DNA of 40,088 nt, taken from positions 1-40,088 of IMG/VR virus record IMGVR_UViG_3300033571_011401. One strand, given 5' to 3'. The position numbers and the translations under genes are program-made. Of this stretch, positions 1 to 7,298 are shown in pieces. Each line of letters starts with the position of its first letter. Positions within the stretch are counted from its first letter, which is position 1. The stretch is from a virus. The notes under the pieces were generated by a model that did not search any database, had not been told where the DNA came from, and saw only the letters and a program-made list of their open reading frames with translations.

Positions 1-701
1 CTACGTGCTACGTAGTATTGATTTAATTCTAATGTATAATAAATTACAGTTTTTCCAGACTTAACCGCATTTGCTGCTATACTAACCAATGCCCAACTTT
101 TACCTATACCCGCAGGAGCAACAATAATTCCCAATTCTCCTCCCGCAAGACCACCGTTCATAACATCATCTATTACAGACCATCCAGTAGACACACATTC
201 ACGTGAGCCTTCTGCATAACGAGCTTGAATATCTATTTTATATTCATGTCCGATGTCCTTATCAGCACCAGCTTTCATTGCAGTATCTATTTTCTTTTTG
301 ATTAAATCAAAGTTTCCAGATTTCAATAAATCAACCGAATCTAAAATTGCACCCTTCATTCTTTGGTTTTTACAGAATTGTAAAACCGCGGACTTTATGT
401 ATTCCAAATCCGTAGAATTTTTGTGAGTTTTCATTTCAATAAGTACTTTAGTGACCGATGATTTTAATACAGTATCTTCTATTGAAAGTACTTCAGTTTT
501 CAATACTTCAGCTGTTGGTGTGCTTTTATATTTGTTGTAGTATGATATAATCTTTTCTACAAGCCAAGAATTGGCTTGTGATTCAAAATAATATGGTTCT
601 AATATATCAGATACTTGTTGTAAAAATGACTTATCAGATAGAAGTGTAGTAATAACTTTTGATTGAAATACATGACCATAATCTGCCAAATTATCTTGCA
701 T
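1..701 (-). CDS. Replicative DNA helicase, DnaB/T4 gp41 family (partial, C-terminus beyond window)
   Basis: Reading the minus strand from ATG at 701 gives 233 codons still open at the window edge. The N-terminal ~150 residues are helical and not strongly conserved, as in gp41/DnaB N-domains. They are followed by GGLAGGELGIIVAPAGIGKS, a RecA-fold P-loop of DnaB type with the Walker lysine at about residue 201, then a strand and TLEL, the usual position of the DnaB H1a acidic motif. Expected role: ring helicase unwinding the fork 5' to 3', loading with a primase. The ATG overlaps the end of the exonuclease gene by 11 bases, so the two are probably translationally coupled. The window cuts the protein before Walker B and the arginine finger, so activity cannot be judged. 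A RadA-like or other RecA-fold ATPase is less likely. Confidence 0.85.
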   Translation of the reverse strand, partial: MQDNLADYGHVFQSKVITTLLSDKSFLQQVSDILEPYYFESQANSWLVEKIISYYNKYKSTPTAEVLKTEVLSIEDTVLKSSVTKVLIEMKTHKNSTDLEYIKSAVLQFCKNQRMKGAILDSVDLLKSGNFDLIKKKIDTAMKAGADKDIGHEYKIDIQARYAEGSRECVSTGWSVIDDVMNGGLAGGELGIIVAPAGIGKSWALVSIAANAVKSGKTVIYYTLELNQYYVAR

Positions 702-1749
702 GTTTGTTCCTAAGCAAGTTTAATGATGTAAAATTCTTCTTCAACCAATTATCCCAATTGGGTATAACTGAATGTAATTTATCTTGTATGTATAGTTTAC
801 TCAATTCACTATTTTTTATACCATCAATATCACCATCAACTAAATTACGTATATTTGATTTATGTGATTGTGATATATCTACATCATGCAATTGCATAAT
901 AGCATGATTTCTTTCAAGTAAATTGATATTATCTTTTAGGGTTAGTATTGATTTTACATTTCCATCATACAATCTACAAAATTCCGAGAACATTTCCAAA
1001 TCAATTCTCCTTTTTTCAGAAAGCATAGGAAAATTTTTATGTATTGTTTTTACACCTATACCTTTCATACCCTCAATATTATCACTCTTATCACCTAATA
1101 GAGATTTATAAATGATATAATTCTCACACCATATTCCAGTTTCTTCATATAGTGCTTCGGGGGTATACATTTTCTTTTTTGTTGGTAAGTAAACATTGAC
1201 TCGGTCAGAAACTAATTGTAAAAAATCTCTATCGTTTGATAGTATCACAACCTTTTCTTTCAAATAACTTGATAGATAAGCAATTACATCATCAGCTTCT
1301 ATTTGGTCTATGGATATTATATTGACGGGCAAATTATCTAAATATTTGTATACACGTAATAATTGATGTTTTATGGATGCCTGTTCGTCTTCTAAGTTTT
1401 CAAAACCAACTATTCTATTCAATCTGCTTTTCATAGAACGTTTTTCTTTGTAGTTTGAATACATCTGTCTGCGTCTGTATGAACCACCTTTGCCATCAAA
1501 AACTACTATTAGTCTTGTTGGATTTACCATTCGTATCGTTGATGCTAATGATAATAAAAATCCAGATAATCCACCAACGTGAACTCCTTCCTCATTTAAT
1601 GTTGGTATTGCTGAGAATGTTCTTATGAAGAGATTCATGCCATCAACTATCAATACTTTACTGTTTCTGTGTAATGATTCTTGATCTATTCTTTCGTCTT
1701 CAATCTCTTGAAGCATTTTTTGATATTTTTTTATCATGGTGTAATCCAT
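691..1749 (-). CDS. rnh: 5'-3' exonuclease / RNase H of the Pol I N-domain (FEN, T4 Rnh) family
   Basis: 352 residues. The metal-binding acidic residues appear in family order: VDGMN (D36), VVFDGKGG (D85) followed by a basic helical-arch segment (YRRRQMYSNYKEKR), IEADDV (E151, D153, D154), SNDRDF (D173, D175) and LLGDKSDN (D220, D223), leading into a helix-hairpin-helix GMKGIGVKT. The known role of the family is removal of RNA primers and 5' flaps during lagging-strand synthesis. Codon 1 at 1749 has no good ribosome site; Met5 at 1737 is preceded by TGGATTACACC and may be the real start. The gene sits behind the terminator at 1801-1838 and the host-like promoter at 1768-1799, so it starts its own transcription unit with the helicase. 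Confidence 0.92.
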   Translation of the reverse strand: MDYTMIKKYQKMLQEIEDERIDQESLHRNSKVLIVDGMNLFIRTFSAIPTLNEEGVHVGGLSGFLLSLASTIRMVNPTRLIVVFDGKGGSYRRRQMYSNYKEKRSMKSRLNRIVGFENLEDEQASIKHQLLRVYKYLDNLPVNIISIDQIEADDVIAYLSSYLKEKVVILSNDRDFLQLVSDRVNVYLPTKKKMYTPEALYEETGIWCENYIIYKSLLGDKSDNIEGMKGIGVKTIHKNFPMLSEKRRIDLEMFSEFCRLYDGNVKSILTLKDNINLLERNHAIMQLHDVDISQSHKSNIRNLVDGDIDGIKNSELSKLYIQDKLHSVIPNWDNWLKKNFTSLNLLRNKHAR

Positions 1750-1767
1750 TTATTATGCATTAGATTA

Positions 1768-1799
1768 CAAATATACGAAATAAATGTGACAAATCCAAG
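1768..1799 (-). promoter_or_regulatory. Host-like promoter (Bacteroidetes TTG-N20-TATATTTG)
   Basis: On the minus strand CTTG at 1799-1796, a 20-base spacer, then TATATTTG at 1775-1768. This matches the published Bacteroides/Flavobacterium pattern (-33 TTTG or TTG, -7 TAnnTTTG). It lies directly behind the uvsX terminator and 18 bases before the exonuclease ATG, so it would drive exonuclease plus helicase. The assignment as a promoter is inferred from pattern and position. Confidence 0.55.
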
Positions 1800-1800
1800 T

Positions 1801-1838
1801 AAAAAAATAAATGGGGTAAAGAAAAAAATCTTTACCCC
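1801..1838 (-). terminator. Rho-independent terminator after uvsX
   Basis: A perfect 10-bp inverted repeat (GGGGTAAAGA / TCTTTACCCC, arms 1813-1822 and 1829-1838) with a 6-base loop is followed on the minus strand by ATTTATTTTTTT. It begins 7 bases after the uvsX stop codon. The stem and U tract are the classical intrinsic terminator layout. Confidence 0.88.
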
Positions 1839-1844
1839 ACTCAA

Positions 1845-2990
1845 TTAAACCTCGTCAAACGGTATCTCGTCCGACAAAATCACTTCGTCAATCCTAGCAC
1901 TATCCAACTGCTGATACTTCATAATTACTTTATCAGCAATTTCATCATAAACAGTTTCCTTATATTGAGGAATGTTTATAATTTTATCCGCAAATTCTTT
2001 CGATTGGAATTTAATCACTTCTCCAGACTTCTTATCAGTCCAAGAATACCAAGCACCAGCCTGAGATACTAAGCTGTACTCCTTCATCGTAGTAAGCCAA
2101 CTACTATAATCATCAATTCCTGAATCGAAATAGATTTCATACTCACACTCACGTAATGGTGGCCCAACTCTGTTCTTGACTACCTTAGCCTTAACACGTG
2201 ATCCAACAACTTGATCATGTCCTTCTACTTTAGATTTAATAGCACCAATTGATGATAGACGTAGACGAACCGAGGCATGAAATGGGATTCCTTTTCCACC
2301 AGGTGTAGTCCATGGATCAGAGAATGCTGGTGCATTTAATTTTTGACGTAATTGATTTGTAATGATTAAACATATCCTTTCTCTACCAATCAAATTTGTT
2401 ATCTTACGCATTGCCTTTGATATAATCAAAGCCTTAGCAGTTGCATAACCGTCCTTATCAAAATCAGCAGACATTTCTGTTTTGGTAGAAGCACCCGCTA
2501 TTGAATCAATGACAATAGTAACTAACCTATCTTTGTCAGAAGATCTAACTTTATCTATGATTACATCTACTGTAGCAAAAATATCTTCAACTGTTTCTAA
2601 TGGAACATAAATCATTTCCTTTAGGTTCAAACCAATTGCAGTTAAATATTCAGAAGATAAAGCATTTTCAGTATCAATGTATACTGCCAATCCACCTTTT
2701 TTCTGAGTACTTAACAATGCGTGAGCAGCTATTAAAGACTTTCCAGATTGTTCCAATCCAGTTATCTCACAAACTCTTCCTACAGGAAATCCACCATTTT
2801 TTCTATTTGATATTGCCAAATCTAAAATAGTTGACCCAGTACTAACCCACTCCTTTACAATAGTAGGTGCATCGGTATCACCTTCTAAGAAGTAAGCGGT
2901 TTTTAAATTCTGAGACTTAAATTCCTTGTTTATAGTTTCAGCTATTAAACTACCCAATTCATCAGATAGTTCATTTTTTGTTTTTGCCAT
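1845..2990 (-). CDS. uvsX: UvsX/RecA-type strand-exchange recombinase
   Basis: 381 residues, the size expected for T4 UvsX. Walker A is GLEQSGKS (78-85). YIDTENALSSEYL (104-116) carries the catalytic glutamate seen in RecA. Walker B is LVTIVID (156-162). A loop-2 region ITNQLRQKLNAPAFSD is followed by TTPGGKGIPFHASVRLRL, typical of RecA/UvsX. The C-terminus is acidic, as in RecA. It catalyses homologous pairing and recombination-dependent replication on gp32-coated single strands. The start has a strong site (AGAGGTAAAT before ATG) and is 12 bases after the SSB stop, so ssb and uvsX form one unit ending at the 1801-1838 terminator. Confidence 0.95.
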   Translation of the reverse strand: MAKTKNELSDELGSLIAETINKEFKSQNLKTAYFLEGDTDAPTIVKEWVSTGSTILDLAISNRKNGGFPVGRVCEITGLEQSGKSLIAAHALLSTQKKGGLAVYIDTENALSSEYLTAIGLNLKEMIYVPLETVEDIFATVDVIIDKVRSSDKDRLVTIVIDSIAGASTKTEMSADFDKDGYATAKALIISKAMRKITNLIGRERICLIITNQLRQKLNAPAFSDPWTTPGGKGIPFHASVRLRLSSIGAIKSKVEGHDQVVGSRVKAKVVKNRVGPPLRECEYEIYFDSGIDDYSSWLTTMKEYSLVSQAGAWYSWTDKKSGEVIKFQSKEFADKIINIPQYKETVYDEIADKVIMKYQQLDSARIDEVILSDEIPFDEV

Positions 2991-3002
2991 ATTTACCTCT
3001 TA

Positions 3003-3785
3003 TTAAAAAAGATCATCGAAAACAGCATCTACGTCACCACTGTCTGTTTTGTCAGGAGTTGATTTTGGTGTACTTTCTGTTTTTTGTTCTGATTTTGAAT
3101 TACGTGTATAATTCAAATCTTCTGTGTCATCTGATTGACCAAGATATGTTTGTAGATACGTTTTTAATTCATCATACGATGGTTCGGGATATAATTCTGT
3201 GATGTTTGGATGTTGTTTAATTTTCTCTACAATATCAGGATTTGATGATACTGGAGATGGGTTTGGTTTGATTCGGATACTTGTTTCAGCATAGTCTCTT
3301 CCGGTCTCTTCGGGTGACTTCACAGTAACCACAATGTCACGCCCTGTTTCAACATCAGATAGGTCTCCGTAATCATTGTCTGCAAAATAACCTAACAATT
3401 CTTCATATAATTGTTTTCCAAATCCCCAAAACTTAACACCTTCGCTTTCAGAACCACGCACAATTACAGGAACATATGTTCTCATTTTGGGTTCTAATTT
3501 TCTACCCATAACCCAATCTTCTTTGTCTCCTGTCTGTTTCATTTTTTCAGCAAAGTTTACGATTGGATCTGGTCTTCCAAATGAGATTGGTGATAGAATT
3601 GATCGTTTACCCAACTTGTAGTGGAAATACAGTTCAATAAATGGTGCATTTTCTGCTTTGTGTTGGTAGGGAACAATACGAATTTGGTGTTCACCTGGTT
3701 CAGGTCTCCAAATATGTGATGTTCTGTTATTAGAATTTTTTAGTGAGTTTAAGCGATTTTTAATCGCGTCCAAGTTGATACCCAT
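3003..3785 (-). CDS. 32: Single-stranded DNA-binding protein, T4 gp32-like
   Basis: 260 residues. The N-terminal basic segment is followed by WRPEPGEHQIRIVPY and FIELYFHYKLGKRSILSP, then the gp32-type OB core (RTYVPVIVRGSESEGVKFW). The tail is low-complexity and acidic, ending DAVFDDLF, the usual protein-interaction tail of SSBs. It is expected to coat single strands and recruit UvsX, helicase and polymerase. The protein has no cysteine, so the zinc site of T4 gp32 (one His, three Cys) is absent. The start has AAGGAG seven bases before ATG. It is first in a unit with uvsX and lies behind the host-like promoter at 3857-3888. Confidence 0.88.
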   Translation of the reverse strand: MGINLDAIKNRLNSLKNSNNRTSHIWRPEPGEHQIRIVPYQHKAENAPFIELYFHYKLGKRSILSPISFGRPDPIVNFAEKMKQTGDKEDWVMGRKLEPKMRTYVPVIVRGSESEGVKFWGFGKQLYEELLGYFADNDYGDLSDVETGRDIVVTVKSPEETGRDYAETSIRIKPNPSPVSSNPDIVEKIKQHPNITELYPEPSYDELKTYLQTYLGQSDDTEDLNYTRNSKSEQKTESTPKSTPDKTDSGDVDAVFDDLF

Positions 3786-3856
3786 AATGAGTCTCCTTAT
3801 TTAATGAATAATGTGTAATGCTGAACTCTTAATGTTCAATGCACAGTTAATGTTTA

Positions 3857-3888
3857 CAAATATACTAAATTAATGTTTAATATGCAAA
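3857..3888 (-). promoter_or_regulatory. Host-like promoter for ssb-uvsX (TTTG-N20-TATATTTG)
   Basis: Minus-strand TTTG at 3888-3885, exactly 20 bases, then TATATTTG at 3864-3857, a full match to the Bacteroidetes -33/-7 pattern. The 114-base gap 3786-3899 holds nothing else I recognise. It leaves a leader of roughly 65 bases before the SSB ATG. Confidence 0.6.
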
Positions 3889-3899
3889 TTTTATTTTTA

Positions 3900-4559
3900 T
3901 TATTTACGTAATTTTTTTTGGAGTATAGCTGTTCGTATCATTTCACGAATCTTTTTTTTAAGTTTTCTTTTATAAAAATTATCATGGAGTGCTTCTTTTT
4001 TCGGCTCTTCTCCATCTTCTTCTGATTTCTCAACATCTAATTTATTTGGCTTTTTGTCAGTATCATCGGGTGAATTTGGTAACTCCATATACCTATCCAA
4101 TTCCGACATTATTTTAGCTGTTACAATCGATGCCGTTTTATCTAAAGAAGCAAATACAGTATCTAAACTTTCAATATCAGCATCTGTTAACTTATTTTTT
4201 ATGTATATGCTTATTTTTCTAACCAATTTATTTACATCAGATTCACGTTGTTCTCTATCTTCTTCTGAAAATCCCGTGTTTATCAATGTCTTTAGTGACT
4301 TGTACAATAGTTTTAATTTTTCATCACCATATAGACGAGAACCTATCGAGCTTATTTTATTTTTAATATCTTCATCCGAATAGGTATCTGAGTCTTTTAT
4401 TGGACTGAACCAAGAAATTAATTTTTGTAATTTAACTTCAGGGAATGCATGCATTATCATTCCACGACCATTTTCTAATATTTCTACAATATCTATGAGT
4501 AGAAGATATTTTAAGTATCTTTTAAATTCGGAGTGTAATTCTTCTTTTATCAAAGACAT
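3900..4559 (-). CDS. Hypothetical protein, charged and helical
   Basis: 219 residues, not recognised. The first ~150 residues are mostly helical with spaced hydrophobics (FKRYLKYLLLIDIVEIL). They are followed by an acidic, lysine-rich linker (about 165-190) and a strongly basic C-terminus (KRKLKKKIREMIRTAILQKK) that could bind nucleic acid or form a coiled coil. The ATG is supported by AGGA seven bases upstream. It lies 13 bases after the previous small gene and in front of the ssb-uvsX promoter, so it probably ends the late-motif unit starting near 4939. A replication accessory role is possible from its neighbours only. Confidence 0.75.
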   Translation of the reverse strand: MSLIKEELHSEFKRYLKYLLLIDIVEILENGRGMIMHAFPEVKLQKLISWFSPIKDSDTYSDEDIKNKISSIGSRLYGDEKLKLLYKSLKTLINTGFSEEDREQRESDVNKLVRKISIYIKNKLTDADIESLDTVFASLDKTASIVTAKIMSELDRYMELPNSPDDTDKKPNKLDVEKSEEDGEEPKKEALHDNFYKRKLKKKIREMIRTAILQKKLRK

Positions 4560-4572
4560 TTCATTTTCCTAG

Positions 4573-4905
4573 TTATGGTATTAAACTTATTATTTTCTTT
4601 CCTTGCAACAAGTATAAACTAACACTGGTATCTTTGTTGAAAAAGTGCAGTTTATTGCCAATTGCCTTTTTATAGTCATATCCCATCTTTTTTAAAGATG
4701 CTATTATAGCCTTCTCATCGTACTTAGTAGCATCAATTCTGTTATCGGGTAACATCTCTATATTTTGTAGTTCTTTTTGTAAATCGTCGAATATATTTTC
4801 AAATCCAGATCCTTCTACCACTTCTAACTTTTCGGTTAGACGTTTCATAACACGATTTGTTATATCTTCAACTAATTTTTGATATTCGTTATTTTTATTT
4901 TTCAT
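4573..4905 (-). CDS. Hypothetical small protein
   Basis: 110 residues from ATG at 4905; a longer reading from TTG at 4917 would add four residues, but the ATG is the likelier start. Residues 1-40 look helical and amphipathic. The C-terminal half (KAIIASLKKMGYDYKKAIGNKLHFFNKD then SVSLYLLQGKKIISLIP) looks like a small alpha/beta domain. I do not recognise the family. There is no strong Shine-Dalgarno sequence (only GGTAAT). A late-type motif lies 26 bases upstream and the next gene starts 13 bases downstream. Confidence 0.7.
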   Translation of the reverse strand: MKNKNNEYQKLVEDITNRVMKRLTEKLEVVEGSGFENIFDDLQKELQNIEMLPDNRIDATKYDEKAIIASLKKMGYDYKKAIGNKLHFFNKDTSVSLYLLQGKKIISLIP

Positions 4906-4931
4906 ACTAATTACCAATATTATTATATGTT

Positions 4932-4939
4932 ATAAATAT
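4932..4939 (-). promoter_or_regulatory. Late-type -10 motif TATATTTAT upstream of the 4905 gene
   Basis: Minus-strand ATATTTAT, preceded by T, 26 bases before the ATG at 4905, in a 39-base gap. One of ten intergenic copies; no TTTG 20 bases further up. Confidence 0.45.
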
Positions 4940-4944
4940 AAAAT

Positions 4945-5334
4945 TCAAAAAGAATACACCTTAACTAACAGTATTTTAACAACTCTAAACCCATCCTTGT
5001 TCTTCAACAATGCACAGTTCTTATAACGCTCCCATTCTATCTCATATGATTTATCCAACAATCCATTGTTTAAATTCATTATCAATTCATTTAGGGCATT
5101 TATTGTATAAATTGTATTAGTTTCTCTTTTTTGATGGACCATGATAGAATTTGGTAAGAATTTTTTATATGAATCCATTATTACATTATAAGAAAGCATA
5201 TAATCTTCCTTTATCTCTATTGGCTTAAATAGAAATATTTTATTATTAAATAGTGGAAATTCATTTCGTATTCTACTTATTGTGTCATCTATCAAGTATT
5301 TTTTACTGAATGTACATACCAATTGTGTCTTCAA
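4945..5334 (-). CDS. Conserved-looking hypothetical phage protein (TTG start)
   Basis: 129 residues. The segment HQKRETNTIYTINALNELI followed by LNNG and ILLVKVY resembles short proteins I have seen near replication genes of marine T4-like phages, but I cannot attach a function. The start is read as TTG at 5334 because an in-frame TGA lies just upstream, no in-frame ATG is near, and a purine-rich GAGAGAGAGG precedes it. It has its own late-type motif 47 bases upstream, right behind the polymerase gene. Confidence 0.7.
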   Translation of the reverse strand: MKTQLVCTFSKKYLIDDTISRIRNEFPLFNNKIFLFKPIEIKEDYMLSYNVIMDSYKKFLPNSIMVHQKRETNTIYTINALNELIMNLNNGLLDKSYEIEWERYKNCALLKNKDGFRVVKILLVKVYSF

Positions 5335-5381
5335 TACCTCTCTCTCATTTTTAGCTAAATGTTTTATTATAACAATTACAT

Positions 5382-5389
5382 ATAAATAT
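5382..5389 (-). promoter_or_regulatory. Late-type -10 motif TATATTTAT upstream of the 5334 gene
   Basis: Minus-strand CCTATATTTATATG, 47 bases before the TTG start, in the 59-base gap after the polymerase stop codon. An AT-only 6-bp inverted repeat (ATTAAA / TTTAAT) overlaps the polymerase stop just before it. Confidence 0.45.
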
Positions 5390-5393
5390 AGGA

Positions 5394-6605
5394 TTAAATT
5401 TGTTTAATATCACCAAAAGTGTCTCCAACGTAAATTTTTATTGACATTTCATCGGTTTCAAATGCTGATTGTAGAATATTAACCAATTCCATTTCATTTG
5501 GGTGAACATCAAATACAAAAGCGTCATATAAATACATCATAAATACAGACTTTTTATCAATTAAGTGTGGTAAAATAGTTTTTATTTTACGCACATTATA
5601 TTCCGTTTCTAATGATTGTAGAACATAATTGAATACTTTATTTGGCGTTGCATCTTGAATATCACGAAAGGTTTTTTCATAAAACCAAGATTTAACCATA
5701 CCATCTGTTTCATATTGTTCATACATAGTATCAATCATCGCTTGAACTGTTTCAAAGAATGGATGTGACATAAATTCTGTGGTTATCGTTCCATAGATGT
5801 TTTGGAATACTTTAGATTTGAATTGATCATAATCCATACTAATTCCTAAATCATCTCTTATTTGTTCATACGGGTGATACTCAAATTTATAATCCAATAT
5901 TTTTGCTAATAATTTAATGTGAAAAGCATCATAGTCGAATTGAACTATTTTACCACCGTTAAACCTTGAACGTATTTTATTACGAGTACCATCTTTTTTA
6001 TTCATAGCGGAAAAATTAAATCCGTTAAAAGAATTACTAGGTCTACTCGTTGTGGTATACCACATATAATTTTGTTTTTTTATCTCATCACCAAAAACTA
6101 TGTCATTCTTTTCTATTGTATAGAATACTTGTATAAAGTCATTACAATAGTCAATGCACTTTTGAGTAATACTATCAAAAGGTTGCAACGCAATTACATA
6201 CTTTGAAATATTTTTTGCCCAATCTAATTGATTTGCTAATGGGATTATGTGTCCCAAATCACTTTGATGTTGAAACTTATTTGATAAGAGTTCCATGCTC
6301 TTTGTATAAAACTCGTGTAAACTGATGTAGTCGAGGGCATTATAATGTAGATATGAATTTAGGTCTATTCCAAAATTAAATCCATTTGAGATTAATGCCT
6401 TTTTATTGAATACAAGTGATTTTGGATGAAGTTGTATGTCTAACAATTTTACATCATCGATTAGTTGATCTGGATGGGTGAAATTAATATAGTTTTCATC
6501 CCCATTATCGAATAATAGGTATAGACCTACAATAACAACTTCTGAATGATGTTTATTTCCATTTGAAACCAATGGAACACAAATACAAGGACGTTCATTA
6601 AGCAT
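5394..6605 (-). CDS. Family-A DNA polymerase, minimal polymerase domain
   Basis: 403 residues. From residue 184 the order of Pol I landmarks is clear. TTSRPSN corresponds to TGRLSS, followed by RNKIRSRF and then motif A IVQFDYDAFHIKLLAKILDY with the metal aspartate at D224. The O-helix equivalent has K263, F267 and Y271 in the K-x3-F-x3-YG spacing, ending IYGTI. YVLQSLE corresponds to the conserved Gln helix, and motif C is YLYDAFVFDV with D361. Differences from Pol I: the O-helix arginine is Tyr, and motif C HDE reads YDA. Residues 1-170 show no intact 3'-5' exonuclease motifs, and no thumb of normal length fits. RM378 is known to carry its family-A exonuclease and polymerase domains in two genes; a separate exonuclease may exist here outside the window. 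There is no clear Shine-Dalgarno site. Confidence 0.82.
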   Translation of the reverse strand: MLNERPCICVPLVSNGNKHHSEVVIVGLYLLFDNGDENYINFTHPDQLIDDVKLLDIQLHPKSLVFNKKALISNGFNFGIDLNSYLHYNALDYISLHEFYTKSMELLSNKFQHQSDLGHIIPLANQLDWAKNISKYVIALQPFDSITQKCIDYCNDFIQVFYTIEKNDIVFGDEIKKQNYMWYTTTSRPSNSFNGFNFSAMNKKDGTRNKIRSRFNGGKIVQFDYDAFHIKLLAKILDYKFEYHPYEQIRDDLGISMDYDQFKSKVFQNIYGTITTEFMSHPFFETVQAMIDTMYEQYETDGMVKSWFYEKTFRDIQDATPNKVFNYVLQSLETEYNVRKIKTILPHLIDKKSVFMMYLYDAFVFDVHPNEMELVNILQSAFETDEMSIKIYVGDTFGDIKQI

Positions 6606-6625
6606 AACAATTTATAGAACTATTA

Positions 6626-7288
6626 TTAAAAATTCTCATCGTATACTGTATATTCACGTGGATTATTTACGATTGACTCAAATATACGAAATTTTTTTGA
6701 ATTTTCCTCAATAATTCTAGAATTTGTATCCACAACACCTGACTTAATTAATATTCCATTATAATATTCATCAAATTCTGGGCCTGTTAATTTCCATTTT
6801 ATTTCCAATAAACCATATAACATATGATTGGTTCCCGAATTTGTATCCGCATATGATTTTGCCTGAGCTGCGTCTATTTCAAAAAATATTTTGTTTTGCT
6901 CATTTCTCTTATAAGCAAAAAATCTTTTCATATAACCATTTGTAAAATCTGAATCGTTTGGTGGCAATTTAGTATAGACGGGACTTCTTAAATTACCCAT
7001 ATATGTTTCTAACGAACCAATAACTCGTTGCTTATTACCTTTTTGATTGTTATATTCAGTTAAATCAACATACTTAAAATACATATCGGAACGTCTTCTG
7101 TATGCTACCAATTTTTTAGATACATTTGGAATCCAATCTATTTCGGTAAACACTTCTCCAGTAGAATATTTATGATATGGACCCGAATATTCTTTCCAAT
7201 CGTCCAACGTCATCCATTCTTTGCCATTGGTAAACAGATTTTTCTGTATTTGATTTTCCGAGTAATATGCTCTTTTTCTTCCAGTCAT
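6626..7288 (-). CDS. Putative structural/baseplate-associated protein
   Basis: 220 residues, rich in Tyr, Lys and Asn. Phrases such as KEWMTLDDWKEYSGPYHKY, GEVFTEIDWIPNVSKKL and LLEIKWKLTGPEFDEYYNG resemble structural proteins from uncultured T4-like phages, but I cannot name the family. It follows the hub-like gene by 10 bases with a good site (GAGGAATATATT before ATG), so it is co-expressed with the baseplate genes. The polymerase gene begins only 20 bases after its stop. Role in baseplate or fibre attachment is inferred from position. Confidence 0.75.
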   Translation of the reverse strand: MTGRKRAYYSENQIQKNLFTNGKEWMTLDDWKEYSGPYHKYSTGEVFTEIDWIPNVSKKLVAYRRRSDMYFKYVDLTEYNNQKGNKQRVIGSLETYMGNLRSPVYTKLPPNDSDFTNGYMKRFFAYKRNEQNKIFFEIDAAQAKSYADTNSGTNHMLYGLLEIKWKLTGPEFDEYYNGILIKSGVVDTNSRIIEENSKKFRIFESIVNNPREYTVYDENF

Positions 7289-7298
7289 AATATATTCC

